Positions 10,225-19,615 of a DNA stretch of 64,000 nucleotides are shown one piece after another. Every line of letters starts with the position of its first letter. The stretch's first letter is position 1. Made by a program: the position numbers and the translations under genes. The notes beneath the pieces are model-generated. The model searched no databases. It was not told where the DNA came from and saw only the letters and a list, made by a program, of their open reading frames with translations. The DNA is from PBB1 sp965229345 (GTDB taxonomy: Bacteria > Pseudomonadota > Gammaproteobacteria > Burkholderiales > Burkholderiaceae_C), in the NCBI GenBank assembly GCA_965229345.1, contig OZ245872.1, positions 868,001-932,000 on the forward strand. The letters run 5' to 3'.

Positions 10225-11159
10225 AAGCCGGCTCGCGTCGCTCTAGAAAGCAGCAGCCCTCGCTGATGCGCTGGCTGACCGCCGCACTGACCCGCGCATT
10301 GCTCGCGCTGCTGTGGCTGCTGCACTGGCTGCCGCTGTCGGTGCTGGCGCCACTGGGGCGCGGGCTCGGTGTGGTGCTGTGGGCGCTGGGCCGGTCGCGG
10401 CGCCACATCGCGTTGCGCAACCTCGAGCTGTGTTTCCCGGAGCGCCCCGAGGCCGAGCGTCGCGCGCTGGCGATCGAGCACTTCAAGCTGCTGGGACGCA
10501 GCCTGCTCGAGCGTGGCCTGCTCTGGCACGCCTCGGCCGAGCGCCTGAAGCGCCTGATCCATGTCGAAGGCCAGCCGCATTTCGCCGACACCCATCCTGG
10601 CGCGCTGATGTGGCTGGTGCCGCACTTCCTGGCACTCGATGTGGCGGCGATTGCCATGCGGCTCACCGTCACGCGCACCGCCTGCACCGTCTACCAGTCG
10701 CAGAGCAACCCGCTGTTCGACGCGGCCGTTCGACGCGGCCGGGACCGCTTCGGCAAGAACCGGCTGTTTTCCCGGCACGAGACCGTCAAGCCACTGTTGC
10801 GGGCCATCAAGGAAGGCGATGCGTTCTTCAACCTGCCGGACATGGACTTCGGCCGCAAGGACTCGGCCTTCGTGCCCTTCTTCGGCGTGCCCGCGGCCAC
10901 GCTGCTGACGTCGTCGCGCATGGCGCAGCTGCTCGCCATGACGGTGCAGCCCATCGTCGCCGAGATGCTGCCCGGCGGCCAGGGCTACCGGGTGCGCTTT
11001 CTCGAGCCGTGGACCCACTTTCCGACCGACGACGCGCTGGCCGACACCGCCACCATCAACCGCTGGATCGAAGACGAGATCCGGCGCCATCCGGCGCAGT
11101 ACCTGTGGGTGCACCGCCGCTTCAAGACACGACCGCTGGGCGAGCCCGGCTTGTACTGA
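10221..11159 (+). CDS. Lysophospholipid/lipid A acyltransferase, second of tandem pair
   Basis: Second LpxL/LpxM-type acyltransferase. About 312 residues starting at a GTG that overlaps the preceding stop, with GAGAGG as ribosome site; an internal ATG (10266, MRWLTAAL) is an alternative. A basic N-terminal stretch is followed by a hydrophobic anchor (ALLALLWLLHWLPLSVL). The catalytic motif is VPHFLALD, with the canonical HX4D. FNLPDMDFGRKDSAFVPFFG is the family's substrate-site region. The pair resembles the tandem acyltransferase genes common in Burkholderiales and is co-transcribed, with dapF 42 bases downstream. Confidence 0.88.
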   Translation: MKAGSRRSRKQQPSLMRWLTAALTRALLALLWLLHWLPLSVLAPLGRGLGVVLWALGRSRRHIALRNLELCFPERPEAERRALAIEHFKLLGRSLLERGLLWHASAERLKRLIHVEGQPHFADTHPGALMWLVPHFLALDVAAIAMRLTVTRTACTVYQSQSNPLFDAAVRRGRDRFGKNRLFSRHETVKPLLRAIKEGDAFFNLPDMDFGRKDSAFVPFFGVPAATLLTSSRMAQLLAMTVQPIVAEMLPGGQGYRVRFLEPWTHFPTDDALADTATINRWIEDEIRRHPAQYLWVHRRFKTRPLGEPGLY

Positions 11160-11201
11160 TCAGCAGGCGGCCGAGGCCGCCCCGGCGACGATAATCACCG
11201 C

Positions 11202-12089
11202 ATGAAACTCCGGTTCACCAAGATGCAGGGCGCCGGCAACGACTTCGTCGTGCTCGACGCCACCCGCACCCCCCTGAACCTCAGTGCCGAACAGATGCGC
11301 CGTCTCGGCGACCGCCGCTTCGGCGTCGGGGCCGACCAGATCCTGGTGGTCACGCGCAGCGACACGCCGGGCGTCGATTTCGGCTACCGCATCTTCAACC
11401 ACAGCGGCGAAGAGGTCGAGCACTGCGGCAACGGCGCGCGCTGCTTCGTGCGTTATGTGCGCGAGCAGGGGCTGTCCGACAAGACCACGCTGCGGGTGGA
11501 GACCGTCAACAACCTGCTGGAGCTGCACCTGCAGCCCGACGGCCGCGTCACCGTCGACATGAATGCCCCGGTGTTCGATCTGGCGCGTGTGCCGTTCCAC
11601 TCGGCCGGGCTGCGGCCGCACCATGTGAAGGTCAAGGGCGACCGCAAGGGTGCCACGTTCGATCTGTGGCCGCTGACCATCAAGGGGCGCGCCATTCAGG
11701 TGGCGGTGCTGTCGATGGGCAACCCGCATGCGGTGCAGGTGGTCGATGATGTCGACGCCGCGCCGGTCGAGGTGCAGGGCCCGCTGATCGAGCACCACAC
11801 CAGTTTTCCGAAGCGCGTGAACGCCGGCTTCATGCAGATCGTCGCGCGTAACCACATCCGCCTGCGCGTGTTCGAGCGCGGTGCTGGCGAAACGCTGGCC
11901 TGCGGCACCGGCGCCTGTGCGGCGGTGGCCGCGGGCATCCGCCTCGGGCTGCTCGATCCTGTCGTCGATGTGGATGCGCGCGGCGGCCGGCTGACCATCG
12001 AATGGCAGGGCGTGCGCGACGGGCTGGGCAGCCACGTGTTCATGACCGGCCCCGCCGAAACCGTGTTCCAAGGAGAGATCGAACTGTGA
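11202..12089 (+). CDS. dapF: Diaminopimelate epimerase
   Basis: Interconverts LL- and meso-diaminopimelate for lysine and peptidoglycan synthesis. 295 residues. N terminus MKLRFTKMQGAGNDFVVLD is diagnostic. The two catalytic cysteines lie in HCGNGARCF and LACGTGACAA, one per half of the symmetrical fold. It heads the conserved proteobacterial cluster dapF-DUF484-xerC, seen here with short spacings (37 bases, then a four-base overlap). Confidence 0.97.
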   Translation: MKLRFTKMQGAGNDFVVLDATRTPLNLSAEQMRRLGDRRFGVGADQILVVTRSDTPGVDFGYRIFNHSGEEVEHCGNGARCFVRYVREQGLSDKTTLRVETVNNLLELHLQPDGRVTVDMNAPVFDLARVPFHSAGLRPHHVKVKGDRKGATFDLWPLTIKGRAIQVAVLSMGNPHAVQVVDDVDAAPVEVQGPLIEHHTSFPKRVNAGFMQIVARNHIRLRVFERGAGETLACGTGACAAVAAGIRLGLLDPVVDVDARGGRLTIEWQGVRDGLGSHVFMTGPAETVFQGEIEL

Positions 12090-12126
12090 ATCACACGACT
12101 GAACCGACCACCGCAGGCACCGCATC

Positions 12127-12816
12127 GTGAGCAGCCCCACCGGAGTGCAAGGCATCACCGAGGCCGACATCGCCAACTACCTGGCGAACACGCCCGGCTT
12201 CTTCGAGCGGCATGCCGAGCTGCTGAGCTCGATCCAGCTCAGCAGCCCGCACGGCACCCGCGCCGTGTCGCTGCAGGAGCGGCAGATGGACCTGCTGCGC
12301 GAGAAGCACAAGGGCCTGGAGCAGAAGATCATGGAGATGATCCGCCATGGTCAGGAAAACGTCGCCATCGCCGATCGGCTGCACCGCTACACCCGCGCGC
12401 TGATGCTGACGGTGGATGCCGCCGACCTGCCCGAGGTGGTGGTGCGCGAGCTGAAGCAGCAGTTCCTGATCCCGCAGGCCGGCATCCGCGTCTGGGGGCT
12501 GGCATCGGCACCCGCAGAACGTGAATTCGCGCGCGAGGTCAGCGCCGATGCGAAGAGCTTCGCCTCCAGCCTGACGCTGCCCTACTGCGGCGCCAACGTC
12601 GGCTTCGAAGCGGCTGGCTGGCTCGACGATGCCTCCACCGTCGCATCGCTGGCGATGATTCCGCTGCGCCACGGGGCGACCACCGACGCCTTCGGCTTGC
12701 TGGTGCTGGGCTCGCCCGATGCCACCCGCTTCGCGGCCGACATGGGCACCGAGTTCCTGATGCGCATTGGCGAGATCGCCAGCGCCGGGCTGTCGCGGCT
12801 GATCCGGGCCGAGTGA
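12127..12816 (+). CDS. DUF484 family protein (GAF-like)
   Basis: Conserved cytosolic protein of the DUF484 family, between dapF and xerC as in E. coli yigA. 229 residues. N-terminal ADIANYLANTPGFFERHAELL is the family signature, followed by a predicted coiled coil (LQERQMDLLREKHKGLEQKI) and a GAF-like domain in the C-terminal half ending in FLMRIGEIASAGLSRL. Function is unknown; the conserved position suggests a link to XerC or to the dap operon, but this is inference. Its TGA overlaps the GTG start of xerC. Confidence 0.85.
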   Translation: MSSPTGVQGITEADIANYLANTPGFFERHAELLSSIQLSSPHGTRAVSLQERQMDLLREKHKGLEQKIMEMIRHGQENVAIADRLHRYTRALMLTVDAADLPEVVVRELKQQFLIPQAGIRVWGLASAPAEREFAREVSADAKSFASSLTLPYCGANVGFEAAGWLDDASTVASLAMIPLRHGATTDAFGLLVLGSPDATRFAADMGTEFLMRIGEIASAGLSRLIRAE

Positions 12817-13811
12817 CCGATCTCGCTGGCAGCGACATGACCACCCCTGTCGCTGAAGCCGCCGTGCCAACGGCTCACGTTCTGCACGATGACCTGATGC
12901 GCCACCTGCAGCACCTGCAGGTCGAGCGGCGCCTGGCCGAGCGCACGCGCACGATGTACCGCCTGGCCTTCGAGCGCCTGCAGCGCTGTGCCGAGGCCGC
13001 TGCCGTGCCGCTGCGCGAGGTGCTGCCGCACCATGTGCGCCGCTGGGCCGGGCAGATGCATGCGCAGGGGTTGGCGCCGGGCAGCATCGCGATTCAGCTG
13101 TCGGCCTGGCGCAGCTTCTACCGCTGGCTGGGCCGCGAAGGTCTGGTCGCGCAGAACCCGGTGGCCGGCGTGCGCGCACCGCGGGCGCCGAAGCCGCTGC
13201 CGAAGGCGCTCGCCGTCGATCAGGCGGTGGCGCTGGCCGAGTTCAACGAGGACATCACCGAGCGCCGCAACAGCGCGGCCCTGGCCGCGCGCGACCAGTG
13301 CATCACCGAGCTGCTGTATGGCTGCGGACTGCGTGTGGCCGAGCTGGTCGCGCTCGATGCGCAGCCGGGCCCGCAGGCCATTGGCTGGATCGACATCGCC
13401 GACGCCACCGCGCACGTGCGCGGCAAGGGCGACAAGCCGCGCAGCGTGCCGGTGGGCGGTCCAGCGCTGAAGGCGTTGCACGCGTGGCTGTCGATACGCG
13501 GGCAGATGGCCGCACCCGATCAGCCGGCGCTTTTCGTCAGCAACCGCGGCAGCCGCATCACCACCGGACAGGTGCGTTCGCGGCTGAAGCGGCGCGCGCA
13601 GCAGGCCGGCCTGCCGACCCATGTGCACCCGCACATGCTGCGGCACTCGTTCGCCTCGCACCTGCTGCAGTCCAGTGGTGACCTGCGCGCGGTGCAGGAG
13701 TTGCTGGGCCACGCCAACATCACGACCACGCAGGTCTACACCAAGCTCGATTTCGGCCATCTCAGCAAGGTGTACGACGCGGCGCACCCCCGAGCCAAGC
13801 GCAAGGACTGA
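12813..13811 (+). CDS. xerC: Tyrosine recombinase XerC
   Basis: Site-specific recombinase that, with XerD, resolves chromosome dimers at dif. About 332 residues, with an N-terminal SAM-like DNA-binding domain and a C-terminal catalytic domain. The catalytic set is complete: Arg in YGCGLRVAELVAL, Lys in VRGKGDKPRS, His-x-x-Arg in HPHMLRHSFASHL, His in LLGHANI, and nucleophilic Tyr in TTTQVYTKLD. It starts at a GTG overlapping the DUF484 stop (an ATG at 12837 is possible). The linkage to dapF and DUF484 supports a chromosomal XerC rather than an integrase; no attachment site is nearby. Confidence 0.95.
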   Translation: MTDLAGSDMTTPVAEAAVPTAHVLHDDLMRHLQHLQVERRLAERTRTMYRLAFERLQRCAEAAAVPLREVLPHHVRRWAGQMHAQGLAPGSIAIQLSAWRSFYRWLGREGLVAQNPVAGVRAPRAPKPLPKALAVDQAVALAEFNEDITERRNSAALAARDQCITELLYGCGLRVAELVALDAQPGPQAIGWIDIADATAHVRGKGDKPRSVPVGGPALKALHAWLSIRGQMAAPDQPALFVSNRGSRITTGQVRSRLKRRAQQAGLPTHVHPHMLRHSFASHLLQSSGDLRAVQELLGHANITTTQVYTKLDFGHLSKVYDAAHPRAKRKD

Positions 13812-13817
13812 TCGGCC

Positions 13818-15017
13818 ATGAAAGTCATCAAGCTGCGCGACGGCAAGGAGCGCTCGCTGTGCAAGCGCCACCCCTGGGTCTTCGAAGGCAGCATCGCCAG
13901 CGGCCGCGCCGATGCGGGCGAGACGGTGCGCGTCGAATCGCACGCCGGCGAGTTCCTGGCCTGGGGCGCCTACAGCCCGGCCTCGTCGATCCGCGTGCGT
14001 GCCTGGAGCTTCGACGCCGCCGAGCGCATCGATGCCAGCTTTTTCGAGCGCCGCATCGCTCGTGCAGTGGCGGTGCGCGCGCGTTTGCCCATCGACAGTG
14101 ACGCGGTGCGTCTGGTGCACGGCGAGGCCGATGGCCTGCCCGGGCTGGTGGTCGACCGCTACGGCGACACGCTCAGCGCCCAGTTCACCGCCGCCGGGGT
14201 CGAGCGCTGGAAGGGTGTGATCGCCGACGCACTGCTGAAGGTCACGGGCTTGCAGCGTCTCTACGAACGCAGCGACGCCAGCGTGCGCGAACTCGAAGGC
14301 CTGCCACCGATCACTGGCTGGCTGCGCGGCGCGGCCGCTGAGGCGGATGGCACCGAGATCACGATCCGCGAGCACGGCTGGCAGCTGACGGTGGACGTGG
14401 CGCGTGGCCACAAGACCGGCTATTACCTCGACCAGCGCGACAGCCGCAAGCTGTTTGCCGACAGCGTGCGTCATTTCGGTGTGCAGCGCGTGCTGAACTG
14501 CTACAGCTACACCGGTGGTTTCAGTGTCGCAGCGCTGGCCGGTGGCGCTGCGGACGTCACCAGCGTCGATTCCTCGGGCCCGGCGCTGGAGCGCGCCACC
14601 GCACATGTCGCGTTGAACGGTTTCGATGTGGCGCGCCACACCGCCATCGATGCCGATGTGAACGCCACATTGCGCCACTTCATCGAACAGGGCCACCGTT
14701 TCGATGCCATCGTGCTCGACCCGCCGAAATTCGCGTCCACCGCCGCGCAGGCCGAGCGCGCCGCGCGGGCCTACAAGGACATCAACCGCCTTGCGTTCGG
14801 GCTGCTCGAACCGGGCGGCCTGCTGTTCACCTTCTCGTGTTCGGGCGGTGTCAGCGCCGATCTGTTCCACAAGATCGTGGCGGGCGCCGGGCTCGATGCC
14901 GGCATCGACGGGCAGATCCACGCGCGCACCGGCGCGGCGCCCGACCACCCGATGACGGTGACCTTTCCCGAGGGGGAATACCTGAAGGGCCTGGTGATCG
15001 TCAAACAGATCGCGTGA
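13818..15017 (+). CDS. rlmI: 23S rRNA m5C1962 methyltransferase RlmI
   Basis: Class I rRNA large-subunit methyltransferase. 399 residues. An N-terminal PUA-type domain (KVIKLRDGKERSLCKRHPWVFEGSI) is followed by a linker and a Rossmann methyltransferase. Motifs: GYYLDQRDSRKLF, NCYSYTGGFSVAAL (SAM site), LDPPKFA and the catalytic-cysteine region FTFSCSGGVSADLF. This matches RlmI/YccW. It begins six bases after xerC, so it is probably the end of the dapF transcript. 116 bases separate it from glmS; a weak hairpin just after the stop could end transcription. Confidence 0.92.
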   Translation: MKVIKLRDGKERSLCKRHPWVFEGSIASGRADAGETVRVESHAGEFLAWGAYSPASSIRVRAWSFDAAERIDASFFERRIARAVAVRARLPIDSDAVRLVHGEADGLPGLVVDRYGDTLSAQFTAAGVERWKGVIADALLKVTGLQRLYERSDASVRELEGLPPITGWLRGAAAEADGTEITIREHGWQLTVDVARGHKTGYYLDQRDSRKLFADSVRHFGVQRVLNCYSYTGGFSVAALAGGAADVTSVDSSGPALERATAHVALNGFDVARHTAIDADVNATLRHFIEQGHRFDAIVLDPPKFASTAAQAERAARAYKDINRLAFGLLEPGGLLFTFSCSGGVSADLFHKIVAGAGLDAGIDGQIHARTGAAPDHPMTVTFPEGEYLKGLVIVKQIA

Positions 15018-15133
15018 TTAATGCCGCATTTGCGCGATTGCGCGGCTTTCGATGTCGTGTGGCGGGCCCGCACAGCGCGTGGTCTGCGTAGCATCGGCGT
15101 TGCTTTCGCTCTACCGTAACCCGGAGATTTCTC

Positions 15134-17023
15134 ATGTGTGGCATCGTCGGCGCCGTCAGCAGGCACAACATCGTCCCGGTGCTGATCGAGGGCCTGAAAC
15201 GGCTCGAATACCGGGGCTACGACTCCTGTGGTGTGGCGGTGCATCAGCGTGGCGGCCTGCGCCGGGCTCGCAGCACCGAGCGGGTGGCCGAACTCGAGAT
15301 CAATGTCGCGGCTGATGAGGTCGCAGGCACCACCGGCATCGCGCACACCCGCTGGGCGACGCACGGTGCGCCGGCGGTGCACAACGCGCATCCGCATTTT
15401 TCGCCGGGCCCGGTCGGGTCTGATGAAGGCGGTTCCAGCGATGGCGTGGCCGCCGTCGGCCGGGTGGCGCTGGTGCACAACGGCATCATCGAGAACCACG
15501 ACGAGTTGCGCGATGAGCTGCGTCGCCTGGGCTACCGCTTCGACAGCCAGACCGACACCGAGGTCATCGCCCACCTGGTCGATCACCTGTACGACGGTGA
15601 CCTGCTCAGCGCAGTGCAGCGAGCGGTGCAGCGTTTGCGTGGCGCCTATGCGATCGCGGTGTTCTGCCGCGACGAGCCGCAGCGTGTGATCGGTGCGCGC
15701 GCCGGCTCGCCACTGATCCTGGGCGTCGGCACCGGCGAGCGCCTGGGCGATCACTACCTCGCCAGCGACGCGATGGCACTGGCTGGTGTGACCGACCAGA
15801 TCGTCTACCTCGAAGAAGGCGATGTGGTCGATCTGAAGCTGGGCAGCGTGGCGATCAGCGCGGGCGTTGATGGCATCTTCCACGCGGTGCAGCGCCATGT
15901 GCGCACCGTGCAGGCGCATTCGGGTGCTGCCGAGCTGGGGCCTTACCGCCACTACATGCAGAAGGAAATCTTCGAGCAGCCGAAAGCCATTGCCGACACG
16001 CTGGACGCGGTGCAGGGCATTTCACCCGCCTTGTTCGGCGAAGGCGCAGCCCAGGTCTTCGGGCAAGTGGACTCGGTGTTGATCCTGGCCTGCGGCACCA
16101 GCTACTACAGCGGCTCGGTGGCGAAGTACTGGCTGGAAAGCATCGCCAAGATCCCGACCAGCGTGGAAGTGGCCAGCGAGTACCGCTACCGCGACAGCGT
16201 GCCCAACCCGCGCACGCTGGTGGTGACCATCACGCAAAGCGGCGAAACCGCCGACACGCTGGCCGCGGTGAAACACGCCAGCGCTCTGGGCATGCCGCAC
16301 ACGCTGACGGTGTGCAACGTCGCCACCAGTGCCATGGTGCGCGAGTGCGCGCTGTCGTACATCACCCGCGCCGGCATCGAGATCGGCGTGGCCTCGACCA
16401 AGGCGTTCAGCACCCAGCTGGTGGGGCTGTTCCTGCTGACGCTGACGCTGGCCAAGACACGTGGCTACCTGTCGGCCGAACAAGAAGCCGGGCACCTGAA
16501 AGCGCTGCGCCACCTGCCGGTGGCCGTGCAGTCGGTGCTGGCGCTGGAGCCGCAGGTGATGGCTTGGGCCGAACAGTTCGCCGACAAGGAAAACGCGTTG
16601 TTCCTGGGCCGCGGCCTGCACTACCCGATTGCGCTGGAAGGCGCGCTGAAGCTCAAGGAAATCAGCTACATCCACGCCGAGGCTTACCCCGCCGGCGAGT
16701 TGAAGCACGGGCCGCTGGCGCTGGTGACTGCCGAGATGCCCGTGGTCACCGTGGCCCCCAACGACGCGCTGCTGGAAAAGCTCAAGAGCAACCTGCAGGA
16801 AGTGCGCGCGCGCGGTGGCGAGTTGTTCGTGTTCGCCGATGCCGACACCCGCATTGAGTCCGCCGAAGGCCTGCACGTGATCCGCATGCCAGAACACTAC
16901 GGCGCATTGAGCCCCATCCTGCACGTGGTGCCGTTGCAGCTGCTGGCGTACCACACCGCCTGCGCACGCGGCACCGACGTCGACAAGCCGAGGAACCTGG
17001 CGAAGAGCGTGACGGTGGAGTGA
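15134..17023 (+). CDS. glmS: Glutamine--fructose-6-phosphate aminotransferase (isomerizing)
   Basis: Makes glucosamine 6-phosphate from fructose 6-phosphate and glutamine, the first step to UDP-GlcNAc. 629 residues, about 20 longer than most. The N-terminal Ntn-type glutaminase has nucleophile Cys2 (MCGIVGAV) and the region RLEYRGYDSCGVAV; two SIS sugar-isomerase domains follow (ILACGTSYYSG; FLGRGLHYPIALEGALKLKEISY), then a C-terminal DKPRNLAKSVTVE. The extra length comes from a Gly/Ser-rich insertion at about residues 94-110, just before VALVHNGIIENH. No glmS ribozyme-like structure is seen in the short upstream gap. Confidence 0.96.
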   Translation: MCGIVGAVSRHNIVPVLIEGLKRLEYRGYDSCGVAVHQRGGLRRARSTERVAELEINVAADEVAGTTGIAHTRWATHGAPAVHNAHPHFSPGPVGSDEGGSSDGVAAVGRVALVHNGIIENHDELRDELRRLGYRFDSQTDTEVIAHLVDHLYDGDLLSAVQRAVQRLRGAYAIAVFCRDEPQRVIGARAGSPLILGVGTGERLGDHYLASDAMALAGVTDQIVYLEEGDVVDLKLGSVAISAGVDGIFHAVQRHVRTVQAHSGAAELGPYRHYMQKEIFEQPKAIADTLDAVQGISPALFGEGAAQVFGQVDSVLILACGTSYYSGSVAKYWLESIAKIPTSVEVASEYRYRDSVPNPRTLVVTITQSGETADTLAAVKHASALGMPHTLTVCNVATSAMVRECALSYITRAGIEIGVASTKAFSTQLVGLFLLTLTLAKTRGYLSAEQEAGHLKALRHLPVAVQSVLALEPQVMAWAEQFADKENALFLGRGLHYPIALEGALKLKEISYIHAEAYPAGELKHGPLALVTAEMPVVTVAPNDALLEKLKSNLQEVRARGGELFVFADADTRIESAEGLHVIRMPEHYGALSPILHVVPLQLLAYHTACARGTDVDKPRNLAKSVTVE

Positions 17024-17055
17024 GGTGGGCTGGAGCGGTGGCTCCGCCGCGCGCC

Positions 17056-17307
17056 TCAGTCCTTCAGGCGTCGTGCCGCCACAGCGCGGCGGCGTGCCAG
17101 GATCCACCAGGTGTTCAGGCCGGTCAGCACCATCAGGGGCCAGAGCATAGTGCAGATCAGCGTCCACATCACGCGCCCGTCCAGTGGGTCGTTCTCGCTC
17201 TTGTCGCGGCGCTTGGTCGGCCCTTCGCTGAACAGATGCCGGTTCGAGTAGGTCACCAGCCCGAAGCAGAAGCCGAAGACGAGAAACAGGGCGATCGGGA
17301 GGTTCAT
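17056..17307 (-). CDS. Small two-helix membrane protein
   Basis: Unrecognised 83-residue protein. An N-terminal hydrophobic helix (LPIALFLVFGFCFGLVTY) is followed by a charged loop (GPTKRRDKSENDPLDG) and a second helix (MWTLICTMLWPLMVLTGLNTWWIL), with a basic tail RRRAVAARR. The charge pattern suggests both tails on the same side of the inner membrane. The ATG is preceded by a GGACC-type site. It converges on glmS with ~30 bases between stops; the GGAGC-GGTG-GCTCC hairpin there (17032-17045) may help termination. No function can be assigned. Confidence 0.7.
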   Translation of the reverse strand: MNLPIALFLVFGFCFGLVTYSNRHLFSEGPTKRRDKSENDPLDGRVMWTLICTMLWPLMVLTGLNTWWILARRRAVAARRLKD

Positions 17308-17462
17308 GGTGCGGTCCTTTGGTGGGGCCTGAGGTTTTCGGGCGGGGCCGCTCCAAGGACGCAGCTGAACGCATGGTAGACACCGCAGCGCCTGGGCGCA
17401 AGCGCGGCGACGGCAGACTGTCGTATTGGCAATCGAGCCGCTGGCTCAGCCCGCGCCCATGT

Positions 17463-17885
17463 TCATCGGATCAGCAGCACCGGCGTCTTGCACTGGGCGA
17501 TGACCTTCGTGGCGACCGAGCCTATGACGGCATTGAGCAGGTTGCCGTGCCCGTGCGAGCCCATCATCAGCAGATCGAACGAGCCGCTTTCGGCCTGCTT
17601 GGCAATCACCGTTGCCGCCGGGCCGACCTTCGACACGAACTCGGCGGTGATGCCGCGTTGCTTGAAGAAGGTTCGGATGGGCTTGAAGACCCGCTCGGCT
17701 TCGTCGTCGTAGTAGCCCTTGACCACCTCTCGGCCCAGGGTCGCGGCAGCCCGCGGCGGAATGCTCGGCACCGCCGTCACCACCAGGTAGCGGTGGTGCG
17801 CGCCCAGCCACTCTTCGTGGGCTGCCACATAGCCCAGCATGCGTTTGGTGTAGGGGCTGCCGTCGGCAGCTAGCAGGATGTTCAT
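17463..17885 (-). CDS. Universal stress protein (ATP-binding type)
   Basis: Single-domain UspA-fold protein of about 140 residues, cytosolic. N-terminal MNILLAADGSPYTKRML is the usual nucleotide-site strand. The C-terminal GSHGHG..GS fits the G-2X-G-9X-G-[ST] ATP-binding motif, placing it with ATP-binding Usps rather than classical UspA. It stands alone, divergent from the XdhC-like gene. About 155 bases separate it from the small membrane protein gene downstream; nothing recognisable was seen there. Confidence 0.9.
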   Translation of the reverse strand: MNILLAADGSPYTKRMLGYVAAHEEWLGAHHRYLVVTAVPSIPPRAAATLGREVVKGYYDDEAERVFKPIRTFFKQRGITAEFVSKVGPAATVIAKQAESGSFDLLMMGSHGHGNLLNAVIGSVATKVIAQCKTPVLLIR

Positions 17886-18013
17886 GGGAGCTCCATTCGG
17901 ATTGCAGCTTCCATTGTGGCCGTCCCCTCGGTCCAGGTGCGTGTCGCGCCATCGTTCAGCCAAAATGCCGGGGCACCGACACGCACGCACCGCCTTCACC
18001 GAGGTCTCAAACG

Positions 18014-19042
18014 ATGAACAGCCTGGATCTCGACGTTCTGATGCAGGCACGCGCCTGGCATGCACAGGGCCAGCCGGTGTGGCTGGTCACGGTGATCGAA
18101 ACCTGGGGCTCGGCGCCGCGGCCGCCGGGCGCGCTGCTTGCCATGCGCGGCGACGGGCTGATCGCCGGATCGGTGTCCGGCGGCTGCGTCGAGGACGACC
18201 TGATCGAGCGCGTGCGGCATGGAGAGCGCATCGACCGTCCGTCGCTGGTCAGCTATGGCGTCACCAAGGAGGAGGCGGCCCGCTTTGGCCTGCCCTGTGG
18301 CGGCAACCTGCGCCTGGTGCAAGAACCCCTGAACGACATCGCCTGGATCGACGAGTTGCTTGCGCGCACCGGGCGACATGAACTCGTGGCGCGTCGGCTG
18401 GATTTGGAAACGGGCCACGTGCTGATCGAGACCGCCGTGCGTGGCGAGTTGTTTCAATTCGACGGCAGGTCGCTGCGCGCACTGTTCGGTCCCCGCTGGC
18501 GCCTGCTGATCATCGGGGCCGGCCAGCTGTCGCGGGTGTTGGCCCGCATGGCCCTGGCGCTCGATTTCGATGTGTTCTGCTGCGATCCGCGCGAGGAATA
18601 TCACCTGACCTGGGACATCGAAAACACCACCTTCAGCCGGGCGATGCCCGATGACCTGGTCGTCGATCTGCAACTCGATCCGCACAGCGCCGTGGTGGCG
18701 TTGACGCACGACCCCAAGCTCGATGACATGGCGCTGCTCGAGGCGCTGAAGTCGCCTGCGTTCTATGTCGGCGCGTTGGGCTCCCGCAGCAACACCCGCA
18801 AGCGCAAGGAGCGACTGGCCCTGTTCGATCTGTCGGCCGACGAGATCGATCGCCTGCACGGGCCAGTGGGTCTGGACATCGGAGCCCGAACGCCTGCGGA
18901 GATCGCGCTGGCTATCCTGGCCGAGCTGATTGCGGTGCGCAACGGTGTGCAGCTGAGCCAGAAAAAGGAAGGATCCTCGTTGCCGCAAGACCCCCACCGC
19001 AGCACGGGCCAGCCCCGATCCGGGACGACACTTTCGCGATAA
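18014..19042 (+). CDS. XdhC/CoxI family protein
   Basis: Member of the XdhC/CoxI family, whose characterised members bind and sulfurate molybdenum cofactor for insertion into xanthine or CO dehydrogenases. 342 residues. The N-terminal XdhC domain (TWGSAPRPPGALLAMRGDG, then SVSGGCVEDDLIE) is followed by a C-terminal Rossmann domain (LLIIGAGQLSRVLARMAL, then DPREEYH). No xdhA/B or other molybdoenzyme gene is in the window, so its client is elsewhere. A predicted exported protein is encoded ten bases downstream, probably on the same transcript. Confidence 0.88.
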   Translation: MNSLDLDVLMQARAWHAQGQPVWLVTVIETWGSAPRPPGALLAMRGDGLIAGSVSGGCVEDDLIERVRHGERIDRPSLVSYGVTKEEAARFGLPCGGNLRLVQEPLNDIAWIDELLARTGRHELVARRLDLETGHVLIETAVRGELFQFDGRSLRALFGPRWRLLIIGAGQLSRVLARMALALDFDVFCCDPREEYHLTWDIENTTFSRAMPDDLVVDLQLDPHSAVVALTHDPKLDDMALLEALKSPAFYVGALGSRSNTRKRKERLALFDLSADEIDRLHGPVGLDIGARTPAEIALAILAELIAVRNGVQLSQKKEGSSLPQDPHRSTGQPRSGTTLSR

Positions 19043-19051
19043 CAGGAGACC

Positions 19052-19597
19052 ATGGTGCGCACATCGATCAACACAATGCTGCTGGCTGCATCCGCCGCCT
19101 GGTTGCTGAGTACCTCGCCGCTGAGTGCTGTGGCGGCGACACCGGGTTTCAATGGCTACTTCGCGGGCATGTCCAAGGTGCAGGCAGAGCAGATCGGCGT
19201 CGAGAACTGCCGAGACGGCGTGTCGACTTCGGAGGACAGCACGTCGCTCTACTGCGACATTCCGGTCGCCAACCGCCAGTTGGGAGGCATCGTGGCACGC
19301 AGAGCGACGCTGGAGTTTGCCGGCCTGCAGCATGGTGCTTTGAACCAGATACGGCTGGAGTTCGTCAAGCCTGTCGAATCGATCAAGTCCGCCATGATGG
19401 CCACGTACGGAGCCCCCCGCTTCGACGGGCAGACCTACCTCTGGGAGCAGGGAACGCAAACCGTGAGCCTGAACATCCTCAGCCGGCTCAATGCCATCTC
19501 GTGTGTCACCTTCGATCACGAGTTCTCTGCCGACAAGGCGCGTGTGAATGCGCTCAGGCTCGAGGCACTCAGAAAGCAGGTGGTGAAGAGCTACTGA
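19052..19597 (+). CDS. Predicted exported protein of unknown function
   Basis: 181-residue protein not recognised as a named family. Residues 1-29 form a signal peptide (hydrophobic MLLAASAAWLLSTSPLSAVA, likely cleavage after VAA). The mature part contains three cysteines (ENCRDGV, LYCDIPV and a later SCVTF), consistent with periplasmic disulfides, and ends in a helical basic tail. It follows the XdhC-like gene by ten bases with an AGGAG ribosome site. It converges on slyX. A periplasmic role is inferred from the signal only. Confidence 0.75.
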   Translation: MVRTSINTMLLAASAAWLLSTSPLSAVAATPGFNGYFAGMSKVQAEQIGVENCRDGVSTSEDSTSLYCDIPVANRQLGGIVARRATLEFAGLQHGALNQIRLEFVKPVESIKSAMMATYGAPRFDGQTYLWEQGTQTVSLNILSRLNAISCVTFDHEFSADKARVNALRLEALRKQVVKSY

Positions 19598-19615
19598 TGG
19601 CCTGTGCCGACGCGG

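Noticed and set aside
12813..13811. Integrase of a mobile element
   Set aside because: Linkage to dapF and DUF484, and absence of attachment sites or cargo, identify chromosomal XerC.
12582..14948. 788-codon open frame on the minus strand across DUF484, xerC and rlmI
   Set aside because: It is antisense to three well-supported genes, Arg/His/Gln-rich, has no domain motifs, and is a typical shadow frame of GC-rich coding DNA.
15018..15133. glmS ribozyme
   Set aside because: The gap is short and lacks the conserved core; that ribozyme is mainly found in Gram-positive bacteria.
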